Positions 46,236-54,050 of a stretch of DNA of 64,000 nucleotides are shown one piece after another. The position numbers were made by a program, and so were the translations under genes. The stretch's first letter is position 1. Each line of letters begins with the position of its first letter. Origin of the DNA: Hymenobacter sp. 15J16-1T3B (GTDB taxonomy: Bacteria > Bacteroidota > Bacteroidia > Cytophagales > Hymenobacteraceae); contig NZ_JAJFAV010000009.1 of the NCBI RefSeq assembly GCF_020711235.1, forward strand, positions 62,001-126,000, read 5' to 3'. Under the pieces are notes generated by a model, which made no database searches, was not told the origin of the DNA, and saw nothing but the letters and a program-made list of their open reading frames with translations.

Positions 46236-46592
46236 ATGGCAACTGCCACGGCTTCCACCAAATTGGCCCCCATCGCACTCACGCCCCGTGCCCTGGAGGA
46301 AGTAAGAAACATTCTGCGCGAGAAGAACGTCCCGGCCGAATACGGCCTGCGCGTGGGCGTGCAGGGCGGCGGCTGCTCGGGCCTGAGCTACCTGCTCGGC
46401 TTCGACAAGGCCAAGGAGCAAGACGAAACCTTCGACCTCGACGGCGTCAAGCTGATCATGGACAAGAAGCACGCGATGTACGTGATGGGCATGGAAGTCG
46501 ACTTCCAGGACGGCCTGAACGCCCGCGGCTTCATCTTCAACAACCCCCAAGCCAAGAGCACCTGCGGCTGCGGCTCGTCGTTCTCGGCGTAG
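46236..46592 (+). CDS. A-type iron-sulfur carrier (IscA/ErpA/HesB family)
   Basis: 118 aa from the ATG at 46236. The three cluster-ligating cysteines are present: VGVQGGGCSGLSYLLGF (one) and the C-terminal STCGCGSSFSA (two). The HesB core (TPRALEEVRNILREKN, VDFQDGLNARGFIFNNP) is complete. A-type carriers accept Fe-S clusters from the assembly scaffold and deliver them to apo-proteins. Its exact subtype cannot be fixed from sequence alone. No isc/suf genes are adjacent; it is monocistronic with a strong terminator. Confidence 0.94.
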   Translation: MATATASTKLAPIALTPRALEEVRNILREKNVPAEYGLRVGVQGGGCSGLSYLLGFDKAKEQDETFDLDGVKLIMDKKHAMYVMGMEVDFQDGLNARGFIFNNPQAKSTCGCGSSFSA

Positions 46593-46616
46593 TTTCGCGC
46601 GGGCCTCGGCCCCACA

Positions 46617-46654
46617 AAAAAGCCCCGGTAACTCCGAAGTTACCGGGGCTTTTT
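46617..46654. terminator. Strong bidirectional terminator
   Basis: A 17-bp stem with loop CCGA and A/T runs on both flanks, a classic intrinsic terminator for both the Fe-S carrier gene and the convergent DUF2071 gene. Confidence 0.9.
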
Positions 46655-46702
46655 GCGTCCGGGTGGTTTCCAACGGGTAAGCGGGCGGGGCGCTAAGCCG
46701 GC

Positions 46703-47425
46703 CTAACCGATCCGCTCCCCGCCCATCACCTTCACGGCCGAGCCGTCGGCCATGAACACCGATTTCGGCGCCTGGCTGAGCGCGTCGACGAAGGCTTCGC
46801 CGTAGAGCTGCGCCACGCTGCAGTGCATCTGGTACTCGAGCACGTGGTGGGCATTCCAGCGCGGGTGCACCACCTCGTACTGCCCGGTGCGCCGCTCGCC
46901 CAGGCGGGTGTAGCCCCAGTAGTGCTCGGTGATGAATTCGGCCTCGCTGCCCGCGGCAATGGGCGCCGAGGCCTGTTCCACGGTGGCCTGCAGGTAGTTC
47001 CAGCGGCCGCCCACCTGCCAGCCATAGTCCACGTCGAGCCGTCCCTCCCCCACCGGCCGCCAGTGGTGCCGCATGGGCAGGGCCAGGTATTTCTCCCCGT
47101 AGAAGGTATTGGCCACGGCCGCAATCATGGCCCGCGGCACGATTTCCTTCACGAACACCACCCCGCGCCGCCAGCCGTGCTGCGGGTCGCGGTGGCGCAC
47201 GTAGAAGCGTAGGTTAACTTCCTCGAAGTGCCGGTGCCAGGGCACGCTGAAGCCCCGCACCCGGGTGTGCTCAAACATAAAGCCCACCATGCTCGCGTAG
47301 TGGGTGCCGTACCAGTCGTCCAGCTCGGTGCCGTAGGGCAACAACGGCCGAAGCGCGGCGGGGTCCACGGCGTAGTTGGCCATGAGCAGGTTGCGCCATT
47401 CGGCGGTCAGGAAGGTAGTAGGCAT
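46703..47425 (-). CDS. DUF2071 (YqjF-like) protein
   Basis: 240 aa from the ATG at 47425. The pattern FLTAEWRNLLMANYAVDPAA, LRPLLPYGTELDDWYG, VNLRFYVRH and VVFVKEIVPRAMIAAVAN is typical of the DUF2071/YqjF fold, an acetoacetate-decarboxylase-like beta-barrel. No enzymatic activity is established for this branch. Cytoplasmic. The gene starts 44 bp after the previous stop and the pair is probably co-transcribed. Confidence 0.88.
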   Translation of the reverse strand: MPTTFLTAEWRNLLMANYAVDPAALRPLLPYGTELDDWYGTHYASMVGFMFEHTRVRGFSVPWHRHFEEVNLRFYVRHRDPQHGWRRGVVFVKEIVPRAMIAAVANTFYGEKYLALPMRHHWRPVGEGRLDVDYGWQVGGRWNYLQATVEQASAPIAAGSEAEFITEHYWGYTRLGERRTGQYEVVHPRWNAHHVLEYQMHCSVAQLYGEAFVDALSQAPKSVFMADGSAVKVMGGERIG

Positions 47426-47469
47426 ATGAAGCAGCAACCAGGTTGAGCGCCGACGGGTTGGCCGCGGTT

Positions 47470-48108
47470 CTAGCTAAAGTTGTAGGGGTAGCCGATTTCC
47501 TGCAGGTCGGTTTCCAGCTGCGTCCAGTCGTCGAGTTCTTCGTTGAGGCGCTGCACCACCTCGCGGGTCAGGGTTTCGCCGCGGTACACCCGGGCCACGT
47601 CGGCTACATCGATGAGCGGGCGGCCGGTGTCTTCCACAAAATACTCGTTGGCCCATTCGGCGTAGGATTCGGGGCGGGCGTCGAGCAGGTAGAGCATTTC
47701 TTCCGAGCCGTCGTCGGCGTTTTCGTCGACCACGCCGGTTTGCCAGCCCTGCTCGGGCGTGTACCACAGGCAGAACGTGGTGCCGATGGACGCCACCGGT
47801 TCTCCGAACACGAATTCTTCGAAGGCCGCGGGCAGCCCGCGCGTGACGGCCGCCTTGTCGGGCTGGGCGTAGGTGTCCACGTAGCCGTTGATGCAGCAGC
47901 CCTCGGGGCGGAACAGGATGAGCATTTCGTCGCCCTCGCCGGTGTTGAGCTGAAACACGGCCTCGTCCTCGCCCCAGGCCAGGTCGTAGGAGTGGTAGCG
48001 GTAGTCCCAGTCGGGGGAGTTGATGGCGTCGAGCACGGCCATGGCCTTGCAGAGTTGCTGCAGGGCAGCGGCGTCGGGCAGAGCGGCGTAGTTCTGGGTT
48101 GAAATCAT
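47470..48108 (-). CDS. Uncharacterised acidic protein
   Basis: 212 aa from the ATG at 48108. Strongly acidic and soluble, with motifs such as LDAINSPDWDYRYHSYD, MLILFRPEGCCINGYVDT, FCLWYTPEQGWQTGVV and LLDARPESYAEWANEYFVED. The layout loosely recalls SMI1/KNR4-like immunity-type proteins, but no family match can be asserted. Upstream CAAATTA sequence near the ATG may belong to its promoter. Confidence 0.7.
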   Translation of the reverse strand: MISTQNYAALPDAAALQQLCKAMAVLDAINSPDWDYRYHSYDLAWGEDEAVFQLNTGEGDEMLILFRPEGCCINGYVDTYAQPDKAAVTRGLPAAFEEFVFGEPVASIGTTFCLWYTPEQGWQTGVVDENADDGSEEMLYLLDARPESYAEWANEYFVEDTGRPLIDVADVARVYRGETLTREVVQRLNEELDDWTQLETDLQEIGYPYNFS

Positions 48109-48329
48109 GGGCAAATTAAGGTCAGTGGGAAGATACGCTCATTCCCGGCGGCATTCCGTCGGTTGGCACTAGCGGGCGGCGCACGGGTATTTCGTGGCCC
48201 AAGGCCAGAAAACTGTTTCGGCCCCGTGACGTCATCCCGCGTGCCCAAACGCCGCGCTGGCATGCAGCCGCAACGTGAATTGCTTAAGCGTTGCTTGGGA
48301 AGGCCCCTCAAATAAGAGGAACCGGCTGA

Positions 48330-49229
48330 CTAGTAGGTCTTGGTCATGTCGCTGGGCACCACCAGCACGTAATCGGCCTTCTTCAGGTTCTCTTTGTCCA
48401 GCTTGCCGAGCTGCTCCTGCGTGACGGTACTGATGGTGAGGATGCGCAGCCCGGGCTCGGCCTGGCGCAGGTACCACACGATGCCGTCGTGGTTGTCGGA
48501 GTGGTAGCTGCCGTTGACGTGCAGCAGCAGCTGGCCGGGCTGCCGGCTCTGGCGGATGAAATGGGCCATGGTGGCGTCCTTCAGCGCCTGGGCCTGGATG
48601 ATGTTCTGCACGCCGGCGGCGTGGCTGGCGTCGCCGCCGAACATCTGGGCCATGCCCTTGTAGCCGGGCAGCTCGTAGTTGACGCGGATGGGCAGCGGGG
48701 CCAGCCAGGCTTTTTCGGCGGCGGGCAAGGCGTCGAGGGCGGTCAGGGAGCCTTTGGCCACCTGCTGGGCGTAGCGGCGCGGCACGTTGGTGCCCACCAC
48801 GCGCAGTTTCTGCTGCCGGGCCAGCTCCAGTAGGGGCTTGTAGTCGGTGGCGTAGTTGGGCCAGGGGCGGCTCTGCTCCTCGAAGGCCTTGGCGTCCAGC
48901 TCGCCCACGTTGTACTGCTCCACCAAGGGCTGCACGTCGCGCTCAAACATTTCCAGGCCCAGCACCACTTGCCCGGCCTTGCGCTGGGCCAGCTCCCGGG
49001 CCACCTGCAGCTCGAGCCAGTGCGCAATAGGGTCGTTGTGCTGCTCGCCGAAGAGCACCACCTCGGCCGCCGCCAGCTCCTTGGCCATCTTGCCGAAGCT
49101 GACGGGTTTGCCGTCGGCGGTGAAGAGGTGGTAGGCGGGCCGCTCGTCGTCGGCGGGCAGCGCGGGCGGGGCGGCAAGGGCGGGCATGGAAGTCAGCAGG
49201 GCGAAAACGACGGCAAGCAGGGTACGCAT
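48330..49229 (-). CDS. ChaN-like (haem-binding) protein
   Basis: 299 aa with a signal peptide (TLLAVVFALLTSMPALAA). Conserved features of the ChaN/TraB-like fold are AAEVVLFGEQHNDPIAHWLE, VVLGLEMFERDVQPLVEQY, a Pro/Trp-rich WPNYATDYKPLLELAR segment and QLLLHVNGSYHSDNHDGIVW. ChaN family proteins bind haem and are implicated in iron uptake; here there is no lipobox. A -7 box only 4 bp upstream of the ATG predicts a leaderless mRNA. No haem uptake genes are nearby. Confidence 0.88.
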   Translation of the reverse strand: MRTLLAVVFALLTSMPALAAPPALPADDERPAYHLFTADGKPVSFGKMAKELAAAEVVLFGEQHNDPIAHWLELQVARELAQRKAGQVVLGLEMFERDVQPLVEQYNVGELDAKAFEEQSRPWPNYATDYKPLLELARQQKLRVVGTNVPRRYAQQVAKGSLTALDALPAAEKAWLAPLPIRVNYELPGYKGMAQMFGGDASHAAGVQNIIQAQALKDATMAHFIRQSRQPGQLLLHVNGSYHSDNHDGIVWYLRQAEPGLRILTISTVTQEQLGKLDKENLKKADYVLVVPSDMTKTY

Positions 49230-49233
49230 AAAC

Positions 49234-49241
49234 CAAAGATA
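49234..49241 (-). promoter_or_regulatory. -7 box abutting the chaN-like start codon
   Basis: TATCTTTG on the minus strand, 4 bp before the ATG at 49229, so transcription would begin at or inside the start codon. No -33 TTTG at normal spacing. Confidence 0.45.
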
Positions 49242-49278
49242 GGCCCCGGGCCCGGCTCCGACCCAGGCGGCCGCAAAC

Positions 49279-49315
49279 GCCGACGAGGCCGAACCCCGGT
49301 TCCGGCCTCGTCGGC
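49279..49315 (-). terminator. Hairpin terminator
   Basis: A 13-bp perfect stem (49279-49291 with 49303-49315) and 11-nt loop, 22 bp beyond the stop of the small lipoprotein gene. Confidence 0.75.
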
Positions 49316-49337
49316 ATTAGCAGGTCAGCCGAGCAGC

Positions 49338-49832
49338 TTAGTCGTCCCAGTCGCCGCCGGAGCCGCCGACGCCGCCCACCAGCACCAGGTAGGGCGTGGC
49401 CGAGCAGCTGATGGTGCGCGCGGCGGTGCGGTTCAGCTCCACTTCGTCGATCTTGAGGCCGTTGGCCAGGATTTCAGCTTTCAGGTAACTGTTGGCCCCG
49501 AGTTGGGTGGCCGCGTTCTGGCAGGTCACGTTGCGCATGGCCAGGGTCACTTCCAGCGCGTCGTAGGCGCCGTATTCGCCCAGTTCGTAGATCGTGTCGG
49601 CGCGCACGGCGTAGGTGTCGCGGCCGCTGGGGCCGGGCTTAGGGTCGGTGAGGGTGTTGCGCACGGTGGCGTAGCTCATTTCGGCGCCCAGCCCGGTGAG
49701 GTTTTCGCCCCGGACGCGCACCTGCACCTTGTAGCGCAGCTTGCCCTTAAGCGGGTCGTCGTCTTTGCTGCAGCCGGCCAACAGGCCCACCACCAGCAGG
49801 AGCAGCAACGGGAATCGAAACGAGAATTTCAT
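49338..49832 (-). CDS. Small putative lipoprotein
   Basis: 164 aa. Lipoprotein signal sequence with LLLLLVVGLLAGC (Cys21), then an acidic linker and a beta-rich domain: LRYKVQVRVRGENLTGLGAE, YDALEVTLAMRNVTC and LKAEILANGLKIDEVELNRT. Two Cys (in NVTCQ and ISCSA) could pair. It ends in a Gly/Asp-rich tail (VGGSGGDWDD). Family not recognised; monocistronic between two terminators. Confidence 0.75.
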   Translation of the reverse strand: MKFSFRFPLLLLLVVGLLAGCSKDDDPLKGKLRYKVQVRVRGENLTGLGAEMSYATVRNTLTDPKPGPSGRDTYAVRADTIYELGEYGAYDALEVTLAMRNVTCQNAATQLGANSYLKAEILANGLKIDEVELNRTAARTISCSATPYLVLVGGVGGSGGDWDD

Positions 49833-49874
49833 GCCGACGAAGGTAGGTGTTACGGAAGCTTACCCGGCATACAA

Positions 49875-49910
49875 AAAAAGGCTGCACCTGACTTCAGGTG
49901 CAGCCTTTTT
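49875..49910 (-). terminator. Strong hairpin terminator of the ABC transporter unit
   Basis: A 16-bp perfect stem with loop ACTT and A/T-run flanks, directly downstream of the permease stop at 49929. Confidence 0.85.
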
Positions 49911-49928
49911 CAGCTTAGCAAGCCACGC

Positions 49929-51263
49929 TTAGCCTTTGTAGAACAGCCACTTCGACAGCTCGCCGTAGGTAACTTTCTTGCCGTACATCAGAATGCCCAC
50001 GCGGTAGATGCGGCCGGCAATCCAGATGGCGCCCACGAAGCCGGCAATGAGCAGGGCCATCGAGAGCAACAACTGCCAGGTCGGCACCCCGCCGAAGGGC
50101 AGGCGCATCATCATGGCAATGGGCGAGGTCAGCGGAAACATCGACATCCAGAAGGCCACCGTGCCGTTGGGGTTGGTCGTCAGAATGGCCTGCGACACCA
50201 CAAACGTGAGCACCAAGGGCATCGTGACGGGCATCATAAACTGCTGGGTGTCCGTTTCGCTGTCGACGGCCGAGCCAATGGCCCCGAACAGAGCGCCGTA
50301 GAACAGGTAGCCGCCGAGGAAGTAGAACAGGAAGCAGCCCGCCAGCAGGGGCACGTTCAGGTCGGCGCTTTTCAGGGCCTGGGTGAACTTGGCGGCCACG
50401 TTTTCCTTTTTGGCGGCTTCGTCCTTGCTCGTCGTCGGGCGCATCACGGCGGTGGTGCGGGCGGCGCGGTCCTGGGCAATCTTATCGGGGCTGATGGAGC
50501 CGGCCATAACCGAGCTGATGCCCATCGAAAGAATCACCCACAACGCCAGCTGCGTGAAGCCCACGCCGGCAATGCCGAGCACCTTGCCCATCATCAGCTG
50601 GAAAGGCTTCACCGAGGAAATAACCACTTCCACGATGCGGTTGGTTTTTTCCTCCATCACCCCGCGCATGATCTGCACGCCGTAGATGAAGATGAAAATG
50701 TAGATCAGGAAGCCGAAGGTGTAGGCCACCACCGTGCTGATGCCAGTGCTCGAGCTTTTCTCGCCGTCGTCGCTCAGGCTCACCGTCTGCAGGTCCACGT
50801 TCACCTTCAGGTTGTCGAGCACCGCGCGGTTGATGCCGGCCTGCTGCAGGCGCCGGCTTTCAATGGCGTTGTTGACGGCCCGGTTGATGTCGTTTTCCAG
50901 CGACATGCCCAAGCCCTTGCGCGAAAAGACCTGGAAGCCGGCCGGGTTGCTGATGTCGAGCTTCGGAATGAAGAGCAGCGCATCGTACTTGCTTTTCTTG
51001 AATTCCGCCTTGGCCGTGGCCAGATCCGGCGAGACGCGGGTGAAGCTGATGTCGTCCTTGGGGTCGGGCAGCTTGTCGGCGAAGAGGCCCCCGGCGTCGG
51101 CTACGGCCACCACCTTGTCGTTGTCCGACATTTTGGCGATGAGCACGGGCACCGCGAACAAGGCCACCGTCAGCAGCGGCCCGATCAAGGACATGATGAT
51201 GAAGCTCTTTTTGCGCACGCGGGTGAGGTATTCGCGCTGCGCGATAAGCCAAATTTTAGACAT
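49929..51263 (-). CDS. ABC-2 type transporter permease (NatB-like)
   Basis: 444 aa. N-terminal LIAQREYLTRVRKKSFIIMS followed by a first membrane helix, then a large extracytoplasmic domain (about 50-175), and five further helices (for example YTFGFLIYIFIFIYGVQIM, LGIAGVGFTQLALWVILSM, FFYFLGGYLFYGALFG-like region). The cytoplasmic motif MEEKTNRIVEVVISSVKPFQ is the hallmark of NatB-type permeases. With the ATPase encoded just upstream it likely forms an exporter for sodium or another small substrate; the substrate is not determinable from sequence. Confidence 0.92.
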   Translation of the reverse strand: MSKIWLIAQREYLTRVRKKSFIIMSLIGPLLTVALFAVPVLIAKMSDNDKVVAVADAGGLFADKLPDPKDDISFTRVSPDLATAKAEFKKSKYDALLFIPKLDISNPAGFQVFSRKGLGMSLENDINRAVNNAIESRRLQQAGINRAVLDNLKVNVDLQTVSLSDDGEKSSSTGISTVVAYTFGFLIYIFIFIYGVQIMRGVMEEKTNRIVEVVISSVKPFQLMMGKVLGIAGVGFTQLALWVILSMGISSVMAGSISPDKIAQDRAARTTAVMRPTTSKDEAAKKENVAAKFTQALKSADLNVPLLAGCFLFYFLGGYLFYGALFGAIGSAVDSETDTQQFMMPVTMPLVLTFVVSQAILTTNPNGTVAFWMSMFPLTSPIAMMMRLPFGGVPTWQLLLSMALLIAGFVGAIWIAGRIYRVGILMYGKKVTYGELSKWLFYKG

Positions 51264-51313
51264 GGGTTGGGTTGACAGTTGTCAGTTCTCGGTTATCAGT
51301 CGCTTTCCCGCCG

Positions 51314-52267
51314 CTAGGCCAGCACCGAGTCCGTGTCGGGCACGTAGTCGGGCTGGGTTTCCTGCACCCGCCGGATAAAGATTTCGTTGATGCTCGGCAC
51401 CCGCTCGCGGAAGGCATGCACCTCCACGTTGCCCGGCCCGATGAGGTAGCGCAGCAGGTCGTTGGGCGTGGCGCCGGCGTGCAGCTTTACCAGCACGCGG
51501 AAGTGCTCGTTCTCCCGCTTCGATTGCTCCAGCTCCTCGAAATCGGGGTGGGTAATCATCAGGTGGCCCTTGCCTTCCACCTCGTAGGTCTGGGTGCGGT
51601 AAGCGTCGCGCACCTGGCGCACGGGGCCGTCGAGCACTTTCCGGGAGCGGTTGATCAGGGCAATGTAGTCGCACATTTCCTCCACCGATTCCATGCGGTG
51701 GGTGGAGAAGATGATGCTGGCGCCCCGGTCGCGCATGGCCAGGATTTCGTCCTTGAGCAGGTTGGCGTTGATGGGGTCAAAGCCGGAGAACGGCTCGTCG
51801 AGGATGACCAGCTTGGGGTCGTGCACGACGGTGGCAATGAACTGCACCTTCTGCTGCATGCCCTTGGAGAGGTCTTCGATGTTCTTGTCGGCCCAGCTCT
51901 TGATGTCGAAGCGCTCCAGCCAGTGCTTGATTTTCTGGCGGGCCTCCTCCTTGCCGATGCCCTTGAGTTGGGCTAGGTACATGAGTTGCTCGCCCACCTT
52001 CATCTTTTTGTAAAGGCCGCGTTCCTCGGGCAGGTAGCCGATCTGGCCGATGTGGCTCGGGTTCAGCTTTTCGCCGCGGAAGCGAATTTCGCCCGAATCA
52101 GCTCCGGTAATCTGGGTGATGATGCGGATGAGCGAGGTTTTGCCGGCGCCGTTGGGCCCGAGCAACCCGAAGATGGAGCCTTCGGGCACCTCCAGGCTCA
52201 CCCCGTCGAGGGCGGTATGGTTGGCGTACTGCTTGCGTACGTCGATGGCCTGTAAGATTGGAGTCAT
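51314..52267 (-). CDS. ABC transporter ATP-binding protein (NatA-like)
   Basis: 317 aa from the ATG at 52267; the upstream frame extension is non-ATG. Walker A GLLGPNGAGKTSLIR, Q-loop QIGYLPEERGLYKKM, signature LSKGMQQKVQF, Walker B LVILDEPFSGFDP and the H-loop FSTHRMESVEE are all intact. The last 90 residues form a DUF4162-like extension found in NatA/drug exporters. The partner permease follows after 50 bp. Confidence 0.94.
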   Translation of the reverse strand: MTPILQAIDVRKQYANHTALDGVSLEVPEGSIFGLLGPNGAGKTSLIRIITQITGADSGEIRFRGEKLNPSHIGQIGYLPEERGLYKKMKVGEQLMYLAQLKGIGKEEARQKIKHWLERFDIKSWADKNIEDLSKGMQQKVQFIATVVHDPKLVILDEPFSGFDPINANLLKDEILAMRDRGASIIFSTHRMESVEEMCDYIALINRSRKVLDGPVRQVRDAYRTQTYEVEGKGHLMITHPDFEELEQSKRENEHFRVLVKLHAGATPNDLLRYLIGPGNVEVHAFRERVPSINEIFIRRVQETQPDYVPDTDSVLA

Positions 52268-52324
52268 AGCTGTCGAAGAGCTGATTGTGGTTGCCAAGGT
52301 AGAGAGTTCCGGCACACGCCGCCG

Positions 52325-52369
52325 CAGGCCCGCGGGTAATCTTAGACCAACGGTCGTTCCGCGGGCCTG
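52325..52369 (-). terminator. Hairpin after the sigma-factor operon
   Basis: 11-bp arms (52325-52335 with 52359-52369) and a 23-nt loop with a nested GACC/GGTC pairing, about 45 bp beyond the stop at 52415. It separates the sigma unit from the ABC operon. Confidence 0.6.
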
Positions 52370-52414
52370 AACCGGCGAAAAGCTGGCCCCAACGGCGGGG
52401 CCGACCCGCCCGGA

Positions 52415-53050
52415 TTACTCCAGTTCGCGCAGCGTAGCCTCCAGCTGGTCGAGGTACTGCCCGTAGCGGCGCTGGCGCTGTTGTTGGCCGGCGCGGTACA
52501 GCCACGCGCCCATGCCCACCGCGGCCAGCAGCCCCGCGCCCACCACCAGAGCGTGCTCGAACTGCTGCCCTTCGGCCTGCAGGTAGCCGAGCAACGCGTG
52601 GCGCTTCAGGTAGAGCGCGGCCAGCAGCAGCAGCCCGTACCAGCCCACGCCGTACACCTGGCGCAGCCGCAGCACCTGCTTTACCTGCCCGGTGAGGCGG
52701 CCGAGCTGCTGGCGCAGGTTGTCGTCGGCGCGCTCCATCTGCCGAAACAGCCACAGCTGCCAAAGCAGCGACGCAACCAGCAGCAGAAAGCCAGCCAGCA
52801 GCAGGCCGCGCATCAGCGGCTCGTGCATCACGCCGTGGGCGGAGCCCTGCCCCAGCACGGTGCGCATGTTGATGGCCAGAATCAATACCGCCACGCTCAG
52901 GTTGCGGCGGACGTTGTGCTTCATGTGGCTGAGCGGGGTATCGGGGGTGTGGGCAAGCATGGCGCGAAGGGTTTGTTCGGTGGATTCGGGGGAAGTGGCG
53001 GGGCCCACGGGCTGCGTCTGCCAGCGGCGGCGGAGGTCGTCGAGTTCCAT
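52415..53050 (-). CDS. Membrane protein, probable anti-sigma partner
   Basis: 211 aa. An N-terminal cytoplasmic segment (MELDDLRRRWQTQPVG) precedes four hydrophobic helices in two pairs (about 50-95 and 130-185), and an Arg/Gln-rich C-terminal helix. The start ATG overlaps the sigma factor stop by one base (TGATG), indicating translational coupling. ECF sigma factors are commonly encoded with a membrane anti-sigma factor; that role is inferred from this arrangement, since no zinc-binding anti-sigma motif (HxxxCxxC) is present. Confidence 0.75.
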   Translation of the reverse strand: MELDDLRRRWQTQPVGPATSPESTEQTLRAMLAHTPDTPLSHMKHNVRRNLSVAVLILAINMRTVLGQGSAHGVMHEPLMRGLLLAGFLLLVASLLWQLWLFRQMERADDNLRQQLGRLTGQVKQVLRLRQVYGVGWYGLLLLAALYLKRHALLGYLQAEGQQFEHALVVGAGLLAAVGMGAWLYRAGQQQRQRRYGQYLDQLEATLRELE

Positions 53051-53559
53051 CAGGCGGGGTGGGTTAGCAGGTGGCGAAGCTTGTCTTGCACGCGGTGCAT
53101 TTTCACGCGCACGTGGTTTGGGGTGAGGCCGAGGATGTCGGCCATTTCCTCATAGCTGCGGTCTTCAAGGTAGAGCAGCACGAAGGCTTTTTCCACGCTG
53201 CTCAGCCGCTCAATGGCCCGGTAGAGCTGGGCTAGGTCGTCGGCGTCGGGGCCCTCGGGCGGCGGGGCGGCGTAGGGGGCCTCCGGGTCGAGGGGGCCGG
53301 GTGCGGGGTGGCGGCTGCGCCGCCGTAGGTCCGACACGGCCACGTTCAGCGCCACCCGGTACAGCCAGGTGCTCACCTTGGCCGCGCCGGGCCGGTACTG
53401 CGGCCAGGCCCGCCACAGCTGCAGCACGATTTCCTGGTAGAGGTCCTGCCGGTCGTCAGCGTCGGCGCAGTACATGCGGCACACGCGCAGCAGCAGGGGC
53501 TGGTTGGCGCCGACGAGGGCGGTAAAGTCGGCGGAAACGGGCGGGGTGGCAGGGCTCAT
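53050..53559 (-). CDS. ECF-type RNA polymerase sigma factor
   Basis: 169 aa from the ATG at 53559 (an earlier TTG would add six residues). Region 2 is ADDRQDLYQEIVLQLWRAWP plus KVSTWLYRVALNVAVSDLRR; region 4 is LSSVEKAFVLLYLEDRSYEE then MADILGLTPNHVRVKMHRVQ. The linker between is Pro-rich. ECF sigmas direct RNA polymerase to stress or transport promoters. It lies at the head of a two-gene unit; the repeat array at 53.7-53.9 kb sits 130-350 bp upstream. Confidence 0.93.
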   Translation of the reverse strand: MSPATPPVSADFTALVGANQPLLLRVCRMYCADADDRQDLYQEIVLQLWRAWPQYRPGAAKVSTWLYRVALNVAVSDLRRRSRHPAPGPLDPEAPYAAPPPEGPDADDLAQLYRAIERLSSVEKAFVLLYLEDRSYEEMADILGLTPNHVRVKMHRVQDKLRHLLTHPA

Positions 53560-53686
53560 GGTGGCGGAGTCAGGCAATTAATCGCCGAAGCCGGCGCGGC
53601 ATTACAGCCCGAGCGAAAAAAAGATTGCCGCCGGCCGTTTGCCCCGCGCAAACGAGCCAAACGCCCTCCTGCCGGCGCAGAAAGCC

Positions 53687-53916
53687 TTACTATTCCGTTT
53701 CACTTGCTACTAGCCGCGCCGCCTGCATTACTAGCGGCGCCAAACCAGCTGCTAGGCAAGCAACCCGCATTACTGGGCACGCTCAACCGACTACTAGGCA
53801 GGCCAAACGTGCTACTAGCCGCTCATCCGCAACTGCTGGGCACGCGCAACCATATACTAGCCCTGTTACCCCAACTGCTAGGCAGGGCACCGCGTTGGCT
53901 CGGCCCGCCGCACTGC
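53687..53916. repeat. Degenerate direct-repeat array, 21-bp period
   Basis: About ten 21-bp units beginning at 53707, 53728, 53749, 53770, 53791, 53812, 53833, 53854, 53875 and 53896, plus a partial unit upstream. The consensus is CTRCTAGGCANGCNCAACC plus two variable bases. CTACTAG, CTGCTAG or TTACTAG starts most units and CAACC or a variant lies near the end. The word GCTCAACCGACT (53781-53792) is also present in the array at 33.5 kb. No unique spacers exist. Confidence 0.85.
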
Positions 53917-53989
53917 CCGGTACTCGGGCCCACCACCGTCCAGCCCGGCGCCGCTGTTTGTCCCCCTCTCCTACTGCCCCCCCAATGAA

Positions 53990-54018
53990 AAAGCCACCCC
54001 GGCAATCGGGGTGGCTTT
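53990..54018 (-). terminator. Terminator of the grpE-dnaJ operon
   Basis: A 12-bp stem (53990-54001 with 54007-54018) with loop GCAAT and a flanking A-run that gives a T-tract on the minus strand; 32 bp after the dnaJ stop. Confidence 0.85.
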
Positions 54019-54050
54019 CGTTTCACACAGCTGCAAAATCAGCAGCTGGC

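Larger units (their letters stand above)
53560..54050. other. Intergenic region carrying a second short-period array
   Basis: 491 bp between the dnaJ stop and the sigma factor start. It contains the 21-bp direct-repeat array (53687-53916) and the dnaJ terminator (53990-54018). The segment 53560-53680 should include the sigma promoter but has no good TAnnTTTG match. Confidence 0.65.

Noticed and set aside
48969-51275. 768-residue frame over chaN-like, lipoprotein and ABC permease genes
   Set aside because: Spans several real genes and terminators on the other strand; no recognisable domain.
53704-53988. 94-residue heptad-repeat peptide in the 53.7-kb array
   Set aside because: The sister array at 33.5 kb changes period from 21 to 20 bp, so a coding explanation does not fit the family.
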